Shown here piece after piece: positions 1 through 8,360 of a stretch of DNA of 64,000 nucleotides (position 1 is the first letter of the stretch; each line of letters begins with the position of its first letter). The DNA is from Clostridium sp. UBA699 (GTDB taxonomy: Bacteria > Bacillota > Clostridia > Clostridiales > Clostridiaceae): assembly GCA_002298915.1 (NCBI GenBank), contig DBML01000029.1:86583-150582 (forward strand). Reading direction: 5' to 3'. Under the pieces are notes generated by a model. It saw only the letters and a list, made by a program, of their open reading frames with translations, ran no database searches and was not told the origin of the DNA. The translations under genes and the position numbers were made by a program.

Positions 1-507
1 GGCGGTCACTCCGACGACCTCCACATAGGTCAGCTCGGTGGGGATGACCGTGGAGCCCTGCTTTTTGTAGTCCGGGGCAATGACGCTGACAATATCTCCG
101 GAGGCCAGCTTGCCGGATAAGCCCTCCGCGAAGCTCTTGATGGTGACGGAAATGGCCTGTTTGCTTCCGTTCAGATCATACAGGTAGGCGTTTTCCGAAG
201 CCGGGCTGTCCGACAGTTTGGCGGCGAGGATGTAATCGCCGGGCGACAAATCTGCCTTGGTATACTTTCCGATCACCGAATCGGCTTTCGTCATGACGTT
301 TTCGGGCAGGTTGTAGCCGCCTACCTCCACAGCCTGCACCATATCCTTGGAGATTTGTTCGCCGTTTTGGATGTCCTTGACCACCCGGACTACGGTGGTT
401 TTCTGCGATACACTCTGGTTAAAGAGAGGCGTCAGCGCAAAACAGATAATCAGGGAAAGCACGATGCAGATAGCCCCCAGCACCGTGCGGTTTTTCAAAA
501 AGCTCAT
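1..507 (-). CDS. CpaB/RcpC-like SAF-domain pilus assembly protein (3' end cut by window)
   Basis: The first 169 codons of an incomplete reading frame that runs off the left edge. It starts at an ATG preceded by AGGAGGAAC and begins MSFLKNRTV, followed by one hydrophobic segment at about residues 9-30. The periplasm-side part has the arrangement of an SAF domain (DIQNGEQISKDMV, then LSPGDYILAAKL), as in CpaB/RcpC, which assembles Flp/Tad pili on the cell exterior. The next genes upstream are an A24 prepilin peptidase and a pilin-like membrane protein, which supports a Tad-like role. Inference: part of a conjugative element's surface-appendage module whose ATPase and membrane genes would lie to the left. 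The C-terminus cannot be assessed. Confidence 0.75.
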   Translation of the reverse strand, partial: MSFLKNRTVLGAICIVLSLIICFALTPLFNQSVSQKTTVVRVVKDIQNGEQISKDMVQAVEVGGYNLPENVMTKADSVIGKYTKADLSPGDYILAAKLSDSPASENAYLYDLNGSKQAISVTIKSFAEGLSGKLASGDIVSVIAPDYKKQGSTVIPTELTYVEVVGVTA

Positions 508-519
508 AGAATGTTCCTC

Positions 520-945
520 CTAAAAAAAGAAATAGGCTGCCAGGCAGCCGAGAGAGAAAAAAGGCGCGAGGGGATATGATTTTCGTATATCCCCTCTGTG
601 CGCCTTTTGGATCAAGGTATATATGGCATGAAATATCAGCATGGCGGTAAAACCAAGGATGATCCCCGCCATGCTTTTGTGAAGGCCCAGCACCAGCCCT
701 ACCGCGGCGGTGTACTTGATGTCCCCGCCGTCCAAACCGCCAAGCCAGAGGGCAATGCCGAAAAAAATGACGGCGGTTACGAGTCCCAGCAGCTTTTCCG
801 GCGTAAAGGTCAGTAACCCGGTTAAGGCAATCCCAATACAAATACAATCCGGTATGAGCTGCTTTCTAGCGTCGCACACGGAAGCCGCGAACAGTAGAGC
901 GGTAAAAAGTCCGCCCTGCAACAGCAGCGGCAGGTTACTTCCCAT
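520..945 (-). CDS. A24 family prepilin peptidase (short TadV/CpaA type)
   Basis: A 141-residue polytopic membrane protein with the two aspartates of type IV prepilin peptidases: D-x-R-x3-I-P (DARKQLIP, about residues 25-32) and a GLDGGDIK motif at about residue 70. It lacks the N-terminal methylase domain of PilD, as TadV/CpaA enzymes do. It should cleave class III prepilin leader peptides at the cytoplasmic face of the membrane. Its start overlaps the end of the upstream pilin-like gene by 11 bp, so the two are translationally coupled, and no clear ribosome site of its own is visible. The downstream neighbour is the CpaB-like gene. The likely substrate is the protein encoded immediately upstream. 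Confidence 0.85.
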   Translation of the reverse strand: MGSNLPLLLQGGLFTALLFAASVCDARKQLIPDCICIGIALTGLLTFTPEKLLGLVTAVIFFGIALWLGGLDGGDIKYTAAVGLVLGLHKSMAGIILGFTAMLIFHAIYTLIQKAHRGDIRKSYPLAPFFSLGCLAAYFFF

Positions 946-1198
946 AATTGAACATGTCCGTGATCCGCTGCTTCAGGGTCGGAAGCACCGTTTCTCCGAA
1001 CAGGGCATAGAGCCCGGCGAGGACAAGCGCGCCGATTACAACGGCCATTAGGATTTTTATGGCGGTATCCACAAATCCCTCCCCGCGCTGGGAGCAGAGC
1101 AGGGTCTTTGCCGTGAGATACTTCAAAGTCAGATGGTCACGGATATTGACCGCCATGTTGGACAGGTTTCTCTTGATCTTGTTCAGGAATTTCTTCAT
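935..1198 (-). CDS. Small single-TM pilin-like protein (DUF6133-like)
   Basis: An 87-residue protein: a basic amphipathic N-terminus (about residues 1-40), the motif SQRGEGFVDTAIKIL, one transmembrane helix (about 50-70) and a short tail. The start follows GGAGG with good spacing. Small proteins of this type are common on clostridial integrative elements; I recall them as DUF6133. The Gly-Glu just before the hydrophobic stretch resembles the cleavage site of class III (Flp) prepilins, and the overlapping downstream gene is a prepilin peptidase. I therefore infer a processed pilin or pseudopilin, although the leader would be unusually long. The alternative is a membrane accessory factor of the transfer machine. 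Confidence 0.6.
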   Translation of the reverse strand: MKKFLNKIKRNLSNMAVNIRDHLTLKYLTAKTLLCSQRGEGFVDTAIKILMAVVIGALVLAGLYALFGETVLPTLKQRITDMFNYGK

Positions 1199-1254
1199 AT
1201 TAATTTACCTCCGATATTTTTGTTGTAGTTGTTGTGTGACAAGGATGGCGGGAC

Positions 1255-1671
1255 CTATAGTCCCGTCATCTGCATGCCGGAGCGCTGCTCCGGCGTTTGT
1301 TCAAAAGGGGATACTTCCGCCTTCTGCTGGTTCTGTCCCTGGCTCTGCGTCAGAGCCTGATGGTAAGCGTCAATGACGACGTTGTTCAGCTGCTCCCGGA
1401 ATTCCTTGGTTACCGGGAAGCAGATGTCCTTGTATTCACCGCTTCCGGCCTTGTAGCTGGGCATGGCTACAAACAGCCCCTTAGTGCTGTCCATCACCTT
1501 CACGTTGCGGATGGCAAAGCAGTCATTCAGATTGACGGATGCGATAGCACGGATATTGCCCTCCGGCCGGATGGAGCTGATTTTCACATCTACCTTCATG
1601 GGCAGGGGCTGTTCCGCGGCGGTCTGTGCATCCTGCTGGGGAGCCTTGGGTGCTGCCTGGGTTTTACTCAT
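1255..1671 (-). CDS. SpoVG-family protein carried by the mobile element
   Basis: A 138-residue protein whose central part (about residues 28-110) matches SpoVG: RAIASVNLNDCFAIRNVKV, then GLFVAMPSYK, then a D-I-x-F-P-V segment and a helix ending in YHQAL. SpoVG proteins are small site-specific DNA/RNA-binding regulators. Chromosomal SpoVG is about 95 residues; this copy has added Ala/Gln-rich N- and C-terminal tails and ends GMQMTGL. The ATG follows AAAAGGAGGAATCGACC. The gene lies between a YodL-domain gene and the pilin-like gene. Its function on the element is unknown; regulation of element genes is an inference. Confidence 0.85.
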   Translation of the reverse strand: MSKTQAAPKAPQQDAQTAAEQPLPMKVDVKISSIRPEGNIRAIASVNLNDCFAIRNVKVMDSTKGLFVAMPSYKAGSGEYKDICFPVTKEFREQLNNVVIDAYHQALTQSQGQNQQKAEVSPFEQTPEQRSGMQMTGL

Positions 1672-1698
1672 GGTCGATTCCTCCTTTTCATTAATAAA

Positions 1699-1714
1699 GC
1701 AGCCTTCCGGCTGC
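1699..1714 (-). terminator. Intrinsic terminator after the YodL-domain gene
   Basis: Perfect 6-bp stem GCAGCC/GGCTGC with a 4-nt loop. On the minus strand it is followed by TTTATTAA. It sits 13 bases past the YodL-domain stop and 28 bases before the SpoVG-like start. Confidence 0.6.
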
Positions 1715-1726
1715 GAGTGACTTGGG

Positions 1727-2293
1727 TTACATACTCATCTGCGGGCCTTGCTCCAACTCTTGTCCCGATTCCTGAAACGGTATCTCCCGGAAGCCGAAGC
1801 GGTCGACATAGTGGAAGGAGTTGCCCGATTCATCATACAGCTCCACGACGTCCGACATAGAGAGGCTGTGCCCTTCGTAGCTGGGCGGGTGGTCCAGGTT
1901 GAATTTAGCATAGAGTTCCTCCAGATCGTTGGTTTCCACTTCGCCGTCGTATACCACTTGGTAATTGGAAGGGTCAGGCTCCCCGAAGCGCTCCGTGAGT
2001 TCGTCGTATCCGATGAATTTCATCATAATATCGGCATCCGGCTTCAGCTGATGCACCCTGCATTTCTTCAGCACCTGCAGGTTGCCCTCCGGGTCGAGCT
2101 TACCCGTCGCCAGACGGTCAAAGGTACCGGGCCTCCACTCAATGTTAAGCCCTTTGGTGTTTGAAAGATAAGATTTCAGCTCATCGTTTTCAAACATCGG
2201 GTCCACTATGGCCGTTGCCCGTTTGGTGTCAAGATAGCCCGCCGTATTGCCATAGTAGAGAATGCGGTTGTTTTTGATTTGGATTCCGTTCAT
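1727..2293 (-). CDS. YodL-domain protein
   Basis: A 188-residue soluble protein. The C-terminal half (about residues 105-175) has the features of the YodL domain common on Firmicute mobile elements: YQVVYDGEVETNDLEELYAKF, then GHSLSMSDVVELYD, then HYVDRFGFREI. The N-terminal half (about 1-100) begins NGIQIKNNRILYYGNTAGYL and contains no motif I recognise. The start follows AGGAGGTGCTAT. The last residues are GPQMSM. The molecular role of YodL domains is not established. The gene is in the same direction as, and 17 bp after, the 242-residue gene upstream. Confidence 0.75.
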   Translation of the reverse strand: MNGIQIKNNRILYYGNTAGYLDTKRATAIVDPMFENDELKSYLSNTKGLNIEWRPGTFDRLATGKLDPEGNLQVLKKCRVHQLKPDADIMMKFIGYDELTERFGEPDPSNYQVVYDGEVETNDLEELYAKFNLDHPPSYEGHSLSMSDVVELYDESGNSFHYVDRFGFREIPFQESGQELEQGPQMSM

Positions 2294-2309
2294 ATAGCAC
2301 CTCCTTGCG

Positions 2310-3038
2310 TCACATTCCTCCCATTGTCTGCTCCATGCCGGATTCCTGGGATGCAGACTCCTGAGAAGTCCATCCGGTCATGGATTTGATGACCATGGCT
2401 TCCTCCTGCAGTTTAGAAACTCCCAGCTTTTCGTTGTTGTAATCGGCCAGCTCTCGGTTCTTTACCGGATCGCCGGTATCCCAATCCGATTTGTAGTAGC
2501 CGGTTTCGCCATGCTTGATGCAGATCAGGCTCCCATCACTGGACAGGGTGGAAAAACACATTTCCGGTAAATCCTGTTCTGTATCCAGGAGCTTTTGAAG
2601 CTTGTTCATATCCTGCTGACGCTTGTCGTAGATATATAGATAGGCATTGTAATCGCCCTGGATCGGCGTACACCGCAGGCAATAACGGTAATGCTCGCTT
2701 TCGGCAACAAACCCGTAGCTTCCTCTGGAGCCGTCACCCAGCCTGCCGTCACCATGGCCGCAGCAATATTCTGACATTGCCGAAAGATCTCTCAATGGTC
2801 CGGTTTTGCGGAGCTCATCCACGAAGGACTGAAGCTCCGACTTGAATTCCGGTGTATTCAGCGCGTCTTCGTTGTGCGGCCACCAGGTTGACCAGAACTC
2901 CCTGCCGTCATGCCCAAAGTCCACGCGCATATGTCCGACCGTGCCAAGCTCAGCATCTTTCGCATCCTGAGAATAGAACAGCCCCGCTTCCTCAATCGAA
3001 GCGGGGCGCAGACAAAGCCTCCGGTTTTCAGCGCTCAT
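2310..3038 (-). CDS. Uncharacterised mobile-element protein, 242 aa
   Basis: I do not recognise the family with certainty. The protein is soluble, with a conserved-looking core: VDFGHDGREFWSTWWP (about residues 38-53), a Cys/Gly-rich stretch YCCGHGDGRLGDGSRG (about 90-107), then YRYCLRCTPIQGDYNAYLY (about 117-135). It may form a metal- or nucleic-acid-binding fold, but this is only a guess. It ends MEQTMGGM. The start follows AAAAGGAGGAATCACCA. A perfect hairpin (CCCCGCTT/AAGCGGGG) lies at codons 11-19, inside the coding region. The neighbours are the giant SLH protein gene upstream and the YodL-domain gene downstream. Confidence 0.6.
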   Translation of the reverse strand: MSAENRRLCLRPASIEEAGLFYSQDAKDAELGTVGHMRVDFGHDGREFWSTWWPHNEDALNTPEFKSELQSFVDELRKTGPLRDLSAMSEYCCGHGDGRLGDGSRGSYGFVAESEHYRYCLRCTPIQGDYNAYLYIYDKRQQDMNKLQKLLDTEQDLPEMCFSTLSSDGSLICIKHGETGYYKSDWDTGDPVKNRELADYNNEKLGVSKLQEEAMVIKSMTGWTSQESASQESGMEQTMGGM

Positions 3039-3079
3039 TGGTGATTCCTCCTTTTCTGTTTTCCGTAAATTCCGCCGAG

Positions 3080-6000
3080 TTACTGGAAATAGAACGTAAC
3101 GGAATAGGTGATGTTTGACTTGTTATACATGCACGTATGGTTCGTGTAGTAGTAGAACTCCAACTGGCTGTAGATTCCGGCCGCTAGAGTACGGCTAAAG
3201 GTGATGCCGTTGGTGGTGGTCTGGTAATCCAGTTGGTCCCACTGCCCGGTCAGGACGTTGTACCCGCGGACGCGGCCGTAATCCTGACCGCTGTGCCCGT
3301 CAACCGGCGGCACTGTAAAGGTATAGCTGGTGATGGTCGCTCCTGCGATGCCTTGCTCCAGGATGACCGATTCCGGTCCGGTCAACGTCATGCCGCCTCC
3401 ATGGTTGGGGTCAGCAACGAAGAACACAATAGCCGCCCAGGGTGATTCAGCTCCGGTGGAGTCCACCGCCTTGACGCGCACCACATTCTTGCCCAATGGA
3501 TAGGCGGTACTGGTCTGTGCCGGCCTGCCCTCCCACACATAGGTTATGGCGTCGCCGTCCGGGTCGGTGCTGCTTGCCGTGATAGTGATTGCTACGCCGG
3601 GAGCTATACTGTTGCCATCCGGCGTTCGGGTAATGACGGGTGTGGTCGGCGCCGAGTTGGTCACGGTGAAGGAGATGGCAGTCCAGTCGGAATAAAGCCC
3701 CCAGGCATCCTTTGCCCGGACATAGACTGTATGGTTGCCCACAGCATAGTAGCTGTCGGAGGTGTTTCCGGAGTATTCCAGGGTAACGGAATCCCCGTCC
3801 GGGTCGGAAGCGTAGGCATAGAGGTTGACCAGGAGATTACCATCCTTGGCTGTTCTGGTTACCGAGGCGCTTCCTGAAGGCTTGTTTGGCGCGCTGTTGG
3901 TGATGGTGATGCCCTGCGAGTAGCTGAAGGTTCTGCCTGCGCTGTCAGTGGTGCCGGCCGTCAGGACATAGCTTCCTGTGGCGCTGATGGCAATGGTGCC
4001 GCCGCTGTTTGACAGACTTCCTGTGTAACTGGCCGTGCTGCCGTCCCTGATCAGCGACCAGTTGAGGGTTCTGCCCTCCAGCCCGGAGGTCGATGGTAAC
4101 GACACGCTGAATCCGGAACCGATATGTGCAGAGGAAGGAACCGTAAAAGCAAAGCTGGCGATGGGCTTGATTGTTCCGGCATTGGAGGTAAAGGTGAATT
4201 TTCGCCCGTTGGTGTCGGTGACTACTGCCTGCAGCTTCACGGAAATGGTTTTATCCGTATTGAACCGTAGGGTGCCGCCACTCATTCCAAGGGTTCCGGT
4301 GGCATAATCCGTGTAGGGCGTAAAAGCACCCCCATCGACGGAAAGGTACCAGTCTGCCGTGACTCCGCTCAGCTCGGTACCGGAGGCAGTAACTGCCAAG
4401 GATTCGCCGCTGTAGGTCAGCGACGGGATGCTGATGCTCATAGTCGGGATGGGGGATATTGTGAAGCTCCGGCTTCTCGTAAACGTGCGGCCGGTGGGGT
4501 CCGTCATGGTCAGGATAAGTTCATACTGCCCCTTCGTGGGGAAGGTGATCGATCCACCATCCTTGGTCAATGTCCCGGTCGCATAGGCTGAATACGGCTT
4601 TGCTTCGCCATTGCCCTGAATGATCGTCCAGTCTGCGGTGAGGTTATCCAGATCGGTACCGCTGACGCTGACAGTCCCGGCTTCCCCAGCGTACCAGGGC
4701 TGCGGGATGCTGATGCTCATGGTCGGGATGGGATACACCGTGAGGCTCCGGCTTTCCGTGAAGGAGCGGCCGTTGGTATCCGTCATCGTGAGGATAAGTT
4801 CATACTGCCCCTTTGCCGGGAAGGTGATCGTGCCGCCCTCCTTGGTCAAAGTGCCTGCAGCGTAAGTGGAATAAGGCTTTGTATCTCCATTTCCTTGCTT
4901 AATAGTCCATCCCTCGGTGAGGTTTTCTAGATCGGTTCCGCTGATGCTGACCGTTCCTGCTTCGCCGGCATGCCAGGTCTGCGGGAGGCTGATTGACATC
5001 GTTGGGATGGGAAAGACGATAAAGCTCTGGCTTCGTACAAAGGTGCGGCCGGTGGGGTCTGTCATTGTGAGAATCAGCGTGTATTGTCCTTTTGTCGGGA
5101 AGGTTATAGTCCCGCCTGTTTTCGTCAGGGTTCCGGAGGTATAAATGTTATAGGGCTGTGTACCGCCGTCGCCCTGAATGACCGTCCAGTCTGCGGTGAG
5201 GTTATCCAGATCGGTATCGCTGACGCTGACCGTTCCTGCTTCTCCGACATACCAGGTCTGCGGGAAATTCAGCAGAACGGACGGGATGGGATAGACTGTG
5301 GTGGAGGAGCTGTAAGAGAACACCCGGCCCAGGGCGTCCGTCATGGAGGCCGTCAGGGTGTATTCTCCAACATCCTTGAACTGGATTTTGCCGCCGTAAG
5401 CGTTCAGGCTGCCCTCCAGCGCGTCGGTGAGCTCTGCCGGCTTGCCATCCTTTGTGAGCGTCCATTCCACCGGTAGCACGTTGTTGTTGCCGCGGGTCCG
5501 AAGGTCAACGGTGCGGTCGGTATGCGTCGATGCCGGCAGCTCGAAGGAAATATTCAGAACCGGCAGGACTTCGATCTTACCGCCATCCTCATAGAGGAAC
5601 ACACGCCCGGTTTCATCGGTGATCCTTGCAATGAGCTCATAGGTTCCGGCGTGTTTAAAGCGGATGGTTCCGCCGTTGTTGTCCAGAGTCCCGTTGATGT
5701 AGGTCGCAAGATCCTGGAATCCGAAGCCGTTCTCCAACAGCCATTCCACTTTTAAGTTCCCTAATTCCAAGGTTTCTGGAATCACAGAAACAGCGGTATC
5801 GGTGTGGGCGGTTTGCGGCAGCTTGTAAGTGATGCTGGGTACAGGATAGACCTTGATGGGTGCGGTATAGCTGTAGGTTCTGCCTGCAGGGTCGGCAAAG
5901 GCGGCTTTCAGCCCATATTCGCCCTTTTCCTTAAGCCTGATGGTGCTGTTTGTATCCGTGAGCGTTCCTTCGATGCAGTCGGCAACAGGTACGGCTTCGC

Positions 6001-7687
6001 CGTCTTTTGCCAGCGACCACTGGATTTCGGCAGTCCCAAGATTCTGGAATGTTGCCTTTACAAGAACACTCGTATCGGTATGCGCGATCTCCGGCAGATA
6101 GAAACCAACGGAACCCACAGGGTAGACCGTGACGGTCTGTGAGGCTTCGAAGGTACGGCCGGTTTCATCGGTGAGGGTTCCGGTCAGCATGTACACGCCC
6201 TTGTCCTTGAACCGGATGTTTCCTCCCGCATCGGTCAGGGCGCCCTCCAGCTCGTCGGATAGCACAGCGGCTTCACCATTCTTGGTCAGGCTCCACACTA
6301 CAGACAGGCCGCCGTTTTCAGTCAGCGTGGTGGCTACCTCCACGGTTTTGTCCGTATGGGAAGCAGCGGGCAGCGTGAAAGCAATACCGACTATCGGGTA
6401 AACCTTGGTGCTCTCTGTATGCGTAAAAATGCGCCCGGTTTCATCGGTTATGGTGGCGGTCAGCTTATAGCCGCCCTTGGTCTTGAAAACAAAGATGCCG
6501 CCGTCATTCCCCAGCGTACCATCCAGTATGTCTGTAGTCTGGACGGCTTCTCTGTCCTTTTCTGCCGTCCACATGATGTCGTGGTCGTATAGCTTTTCCA
6601 GCAGGAAGGTAAGGGTGACCGACTTGTCAGTGTGAGTAGTTTCCGGCAGGTCAAAGGTCAGGTCAATCACGGGATAGACCGTCACAGTTTTGCTTAAGAC
6701 CGTTTCTTTTCCTCTGGCGTTTTTCGCCGTTGCCGTGAGAGTGTATTTGCCTTCCTCCTTAAACTGGATTGTACCGCCCTCCAGTCCCAAGCTGCCGGTG
6801 ACGGCGTCTGCCAACTCCACCGGCTGTTCAGAGCCGTCCACCGCTGTTTTCGTCATTGTCCAGGTGAAGCTCTGCATATATTTCCACACGGGCATCACCT
6901 TGATCTCAGTATCGGTGTGTGCAGTTTCGGGCAGGTCAAACCGCACCTGTGCATCCGGGACATAATAGGAGCCGCCGCCTGAACCACCGCCCGGCGTGGG
7001 TGTCGGTGTCGGGGTCGGAGACGGGGTTGGTGTCGGCTGTTCCTTATCCGGGTCGGTAGGCGTCGGTATCGGTGTCGGCGTAGTGGTATCGGTTGCCGGG
7101 GTTGTTGGGGATGGTGTCGGTGTTGCTGGTTTCGGGTCGGCCTTGTCAAACATGTCATCGGCTTCTCCTTTGGTCACCGGGTCGTTCGGATGGAGCTTGT
7201 TATCCTCCGTATCCCCGATGATACCATCCTCCTTTCCAACAATGACATAGCCCTTGTTATCGTCCGCGATATCCGACTGGTCATCGTAGCCGCTGTGTCC
7301 TTGGGTGTTTTTCGCTTCCTCGTCCTGGCCCTTGGCCCGCACCATCATTTTAATGATCTCGGCGCGGGTGATGGGCTCGTCGGGTTTGAAGCCGTCCGGG
7401 TAATCGGCAGGGTCAATGATGCCGGTGTCAACGAGGGCCTCGATGTACTTCTCCGCCCAATGTCCGTCGATGTCGGGAAAGCTGGGCGTGTCTTTTTCCG
7501 ATCCGGTGGTGTCCAGCTTCAGCTCCTTTGCCAGTTCCGCGGCAAATTCCCCGCGGGTGATGATATCGTTCTGCCCTATGAACAGTTCAGGATGCAGGCG
7601 ATAGGCAATATAAAAGCCGCTGGTCACCAGCAGCACTGCCAGAAGAAATACCGCGAGGATACATTTCCTTTTGTCTTTCAGGTTCAT
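3080..7687 (-). CDS. Giant SLH-domain, Ig-repeat cell-surface protein
   Basis: A 1535-residue exported protein. An N-terminal membrane anchor or signal (about 8-29) is followed by SLH-type modules (about 40-180: FPDIDGHWAEKYIEALV, then KPDEPITRAEIIKMM), which bind cell-wall polymers. A Thr-Pro-rich linker (about 185-240) leads into roughly eleven Ig-like repeats of about 95 residues. The first six open with an LPxxxHTD motif and repeats 7-9 with P-W-x-A/V-GEAGTVS. Two SAPxxP/DPDGD cadherin- or FN3-like units (about 1290-1440) and a Tyr-rich C-terminal domain follow. It is probably a stalk-like adhesin anchored in the cell wall. Its place in a transfer-element operon suggests cell-cell contact during mating (inference). 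A four-codon reading frame (MKNL) overlaps its start as ATGA and sits on the best ribosome site, AGAGGT. Confidence 0.85.
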   Translation of the reverse strand: MNLKDKRKCILAVFLLAVLLVTSGFYIAYRLHPELFIGQNDIITRGEFAAELAKELKLDTTGSEKDTPSFPDIDGHWAEKYIEALVDTGIIDPADYPDGFKPDEPITRAEIIKMMVRAKGQDEEAKNTQGHSGYDDQSDIADDNKGYVIVGKEDGIIGDTEDNKLHPNDPVTKGEADDMFDKADPKPATPTPSPTTPATDTTTPTPIPTPTDPDKEQPTPTPSPTPTPTPTPGGGSGGGSYYVPDAQVRFDLPETAHTDTEIKVMPVWKYMQSFTWTMTKTAVDGSEQPVELADAVTGSLGLEGGTIQFKEEGKYTLTATAKNARGKETVLSKTVTVYPVIDLTFDLPETTHTDKSVTLTFLLEKLYDHDIMWTAEKDREAVQTTDILDGTLGNDGGIFVFKTKGGYKLTATITDETGRIFTHTESTKVYPIVGIAFTLPAASHTDKTVEVATTLTENGGLSVVWSLTKNGEAAVLSDELEGALTDAGGNIRFKDKGVYMLTGTLTDETGRTFEASQTVTVYPVGSVGFYLPEIAHTDTSVLVKATFQNLGTAEIQWSLAKDGEAVPVADCIEGTLTDTNSTIRLKEKGEYGLKAAFADPAGRTYSYTAPIKVYPVPSITYKLPQTAHTDTAVSVIPETLELGNLKVEWLLENGFGFQDLATYINGTLDNNGGTIRFKHAGTYELIARITDETGRVFLYEDGGKIEVLPVLNISFELPASTHTDRTVDLRTRGNNNVLPVEWTLTKDGKPAELTDALEGSLNAYGGKIQFKDVGEYTLTASMTDALGRVFSYSSSTTVYPIPSVLLNFPQTWYVGEAGTVSVSDTDLDNLTADWTVIQGDGGTQPYNIYTSGTLTKTGGTITFPTKGQYTLILTMTDPTGRTFVRSQSFIVFPIPTMSISLPQTWHAGEAGTVSISGTDLENLTEGWTIKQGNGDTKPYSTYAAGTLTKEGGTITFPAKGQYELILTMTDTNGRSFTESRSLTVYPIPTMSISIPQPWYAGEAGTVSVSGTDLDNLTADWTIIQGNGEAKPYSAYATGTLTKDGGSITFPTKGQYELILTMTDPTGRTFTRSRSFTISPIPTMSISIPSLTYSGESLAVTASGTELSGVTADWYLSVDGGAFTPYTDYATGTLGMSGGTLRFNTDKTISVKLQAVVTDTNGRKFTFTSNAGTIKPIASFAFTVPSSAHIGSGFSVSLPSTSGLEGRTLNWSLIRDGSTASYTGSLSNSGGTIAISATGSYVLTAGTTDSAGRTFSYSQGITITNSAPNKPSGSASVTRTAKDGNLLVNLYAYASDPDGDSVTLEYSGNTSDSYYAVGNHTVYVRAKDAWGLYSDWTAISFTVTNSAPTTPVITRTPDGNSIAPGVAITITASSTDPDGDAITYVWEGRPAQTSTAYPLGKNVVRVKAVDSTGAESPWAAIVFFVADPNHGGGMTLTGPESVILEQGIAGATITSYTFTVPPVDGHSGQDYGRVRGYNVLTGQWDQLDYQTTTNGITFSRTLAAGIYSQLEFYYYTNHTCMYNKSNITYSVTFYFQ

Positions 7688-7728
7688 AAATTTTTCATAC
7701 CTCTCTTCCTTTTAAATTTGATTGTGAA

Positions 7729-7760
7729 AAAGCCGGAATCATATTCTTGATTCCGGCTTT
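7729..7760 (-). terminator. Terminator between the 194-aa gene and the SLH gene
   Basis: Perfect 13-bp stem AAAGCCGGAATCA/TGATTCCGGCTTT with a 6-nt loop, followed on the minus strand by TTTTT. It separates the SLH gene from the genes upstream. The stem is symmetrical and could act on both strands. Confidence 0.8.
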
Positions 7761-7775
7761 AAGTCCTTAATATTT

Positions 7776-8360
7776 TCATAGCTTCAGCTCCATGCCTCCC
7801 GGCTCCTGCCCATCGCGGTGTGCATCCAGTATCTCCTGCGTGGGGTAGATGACCTTTCCCTCTACCATTTCAAAAACGCAGAAGTCATCGCGGTCACAGA
7901 TCATGATCCTGTGCTGGTAGTCCTTCTGCATCTCGATGTAATCCTGTACCTCCTTGGAGCTGCACAGCCATACGCCGGAGGTGTAGCGGCCGTCCGGCAG
8001 GTAGCAGTAGCCGCTGAACTGCGGCTCGTTGCCCTTTAAATCCAGTGCGCCGATGGGCCGGATTTGAGAGAGCTGGAGGCGGGCCTTCTCAGAGAGGGCT
8101 TCCGGTTTTGCGATACCGAAGACGTCGCTCCGGTTCCAGCGGACATGTTCGCCATCCGCAAGAGAGACAGTGAAAATGGAACGGCCAATGGGATAGGGAT
8201 TGCTGCCGTTGCCTCCGGTGCAGAAATAGAGCTGCCGTTCCGCGTTTCGGTATTCCTCCGGCAGTGCGGAGGAGTGAAGAACAATCACTTTTCCCGCGAT
8301 GGACATGTCATAACCGACCTGCCGGCAATCCTCCTGTGTTAATAGGGTCTTATCACTCAT
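7776..8360 (-). CDS. Uncharacterised mobile-element protein, 194 aa
   Basis: The start is taken at the ATG beginning MSDKTLLTQEDCRQ, because its first codons overlap the stop of the AbrB-like gene upstream by 8 bp, typical of translational coupling. A longer reading to the left of this ATG would only re-read that gene in another frame. The family is not recognised. Visible features are NPYPIGRSIFTVSLADGE (about residues 52-70), FSGYCYLPDGRYTSGVWLC (about 110-130), and a C-terminal half rich in Glu/Asp/Tyr that ends GGMELKL. It is soluble, with no membrane segment. The genomic context is an ICE-type accessory operon. Confidence 0.6.
   Translation of the reverse strand: MSDKTLLTQEDCRQVGYDMSIAGKVIVLHSSALPEEYRNAERQLYFCTGGNGSNPYPIGRSIFTVSLADGEHVRWNRSDVFGIAKPEALSEKARLQLSQIRPIGALDLKGNEPQFSGYCYLPDGRYTSGVWLCSSKEVQDYIEMQKDYQHRIMICDRDDFCVFEMVEGKVIYPTQEILDAHRDGQEPGGMELKL

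Noticed and set aside
520..610. Strong hairpins (GGCTGC/GCAGCC type and a long stem with GGGGATAT/ATATCCCC)
   Set aside because: They lie inside the C-terminal coding part of the prepilin peptidase (codons for RGDIRKSYPLAP to YFFF), so no separate RNA element is claimed.
6970..7100. Tandem GGTGTCGGTGTC-like DNA
   Set aside because: This is the Thr-Pro linker of the SLH protein on the minus strand, not a CRISPR or regulatory repeat.
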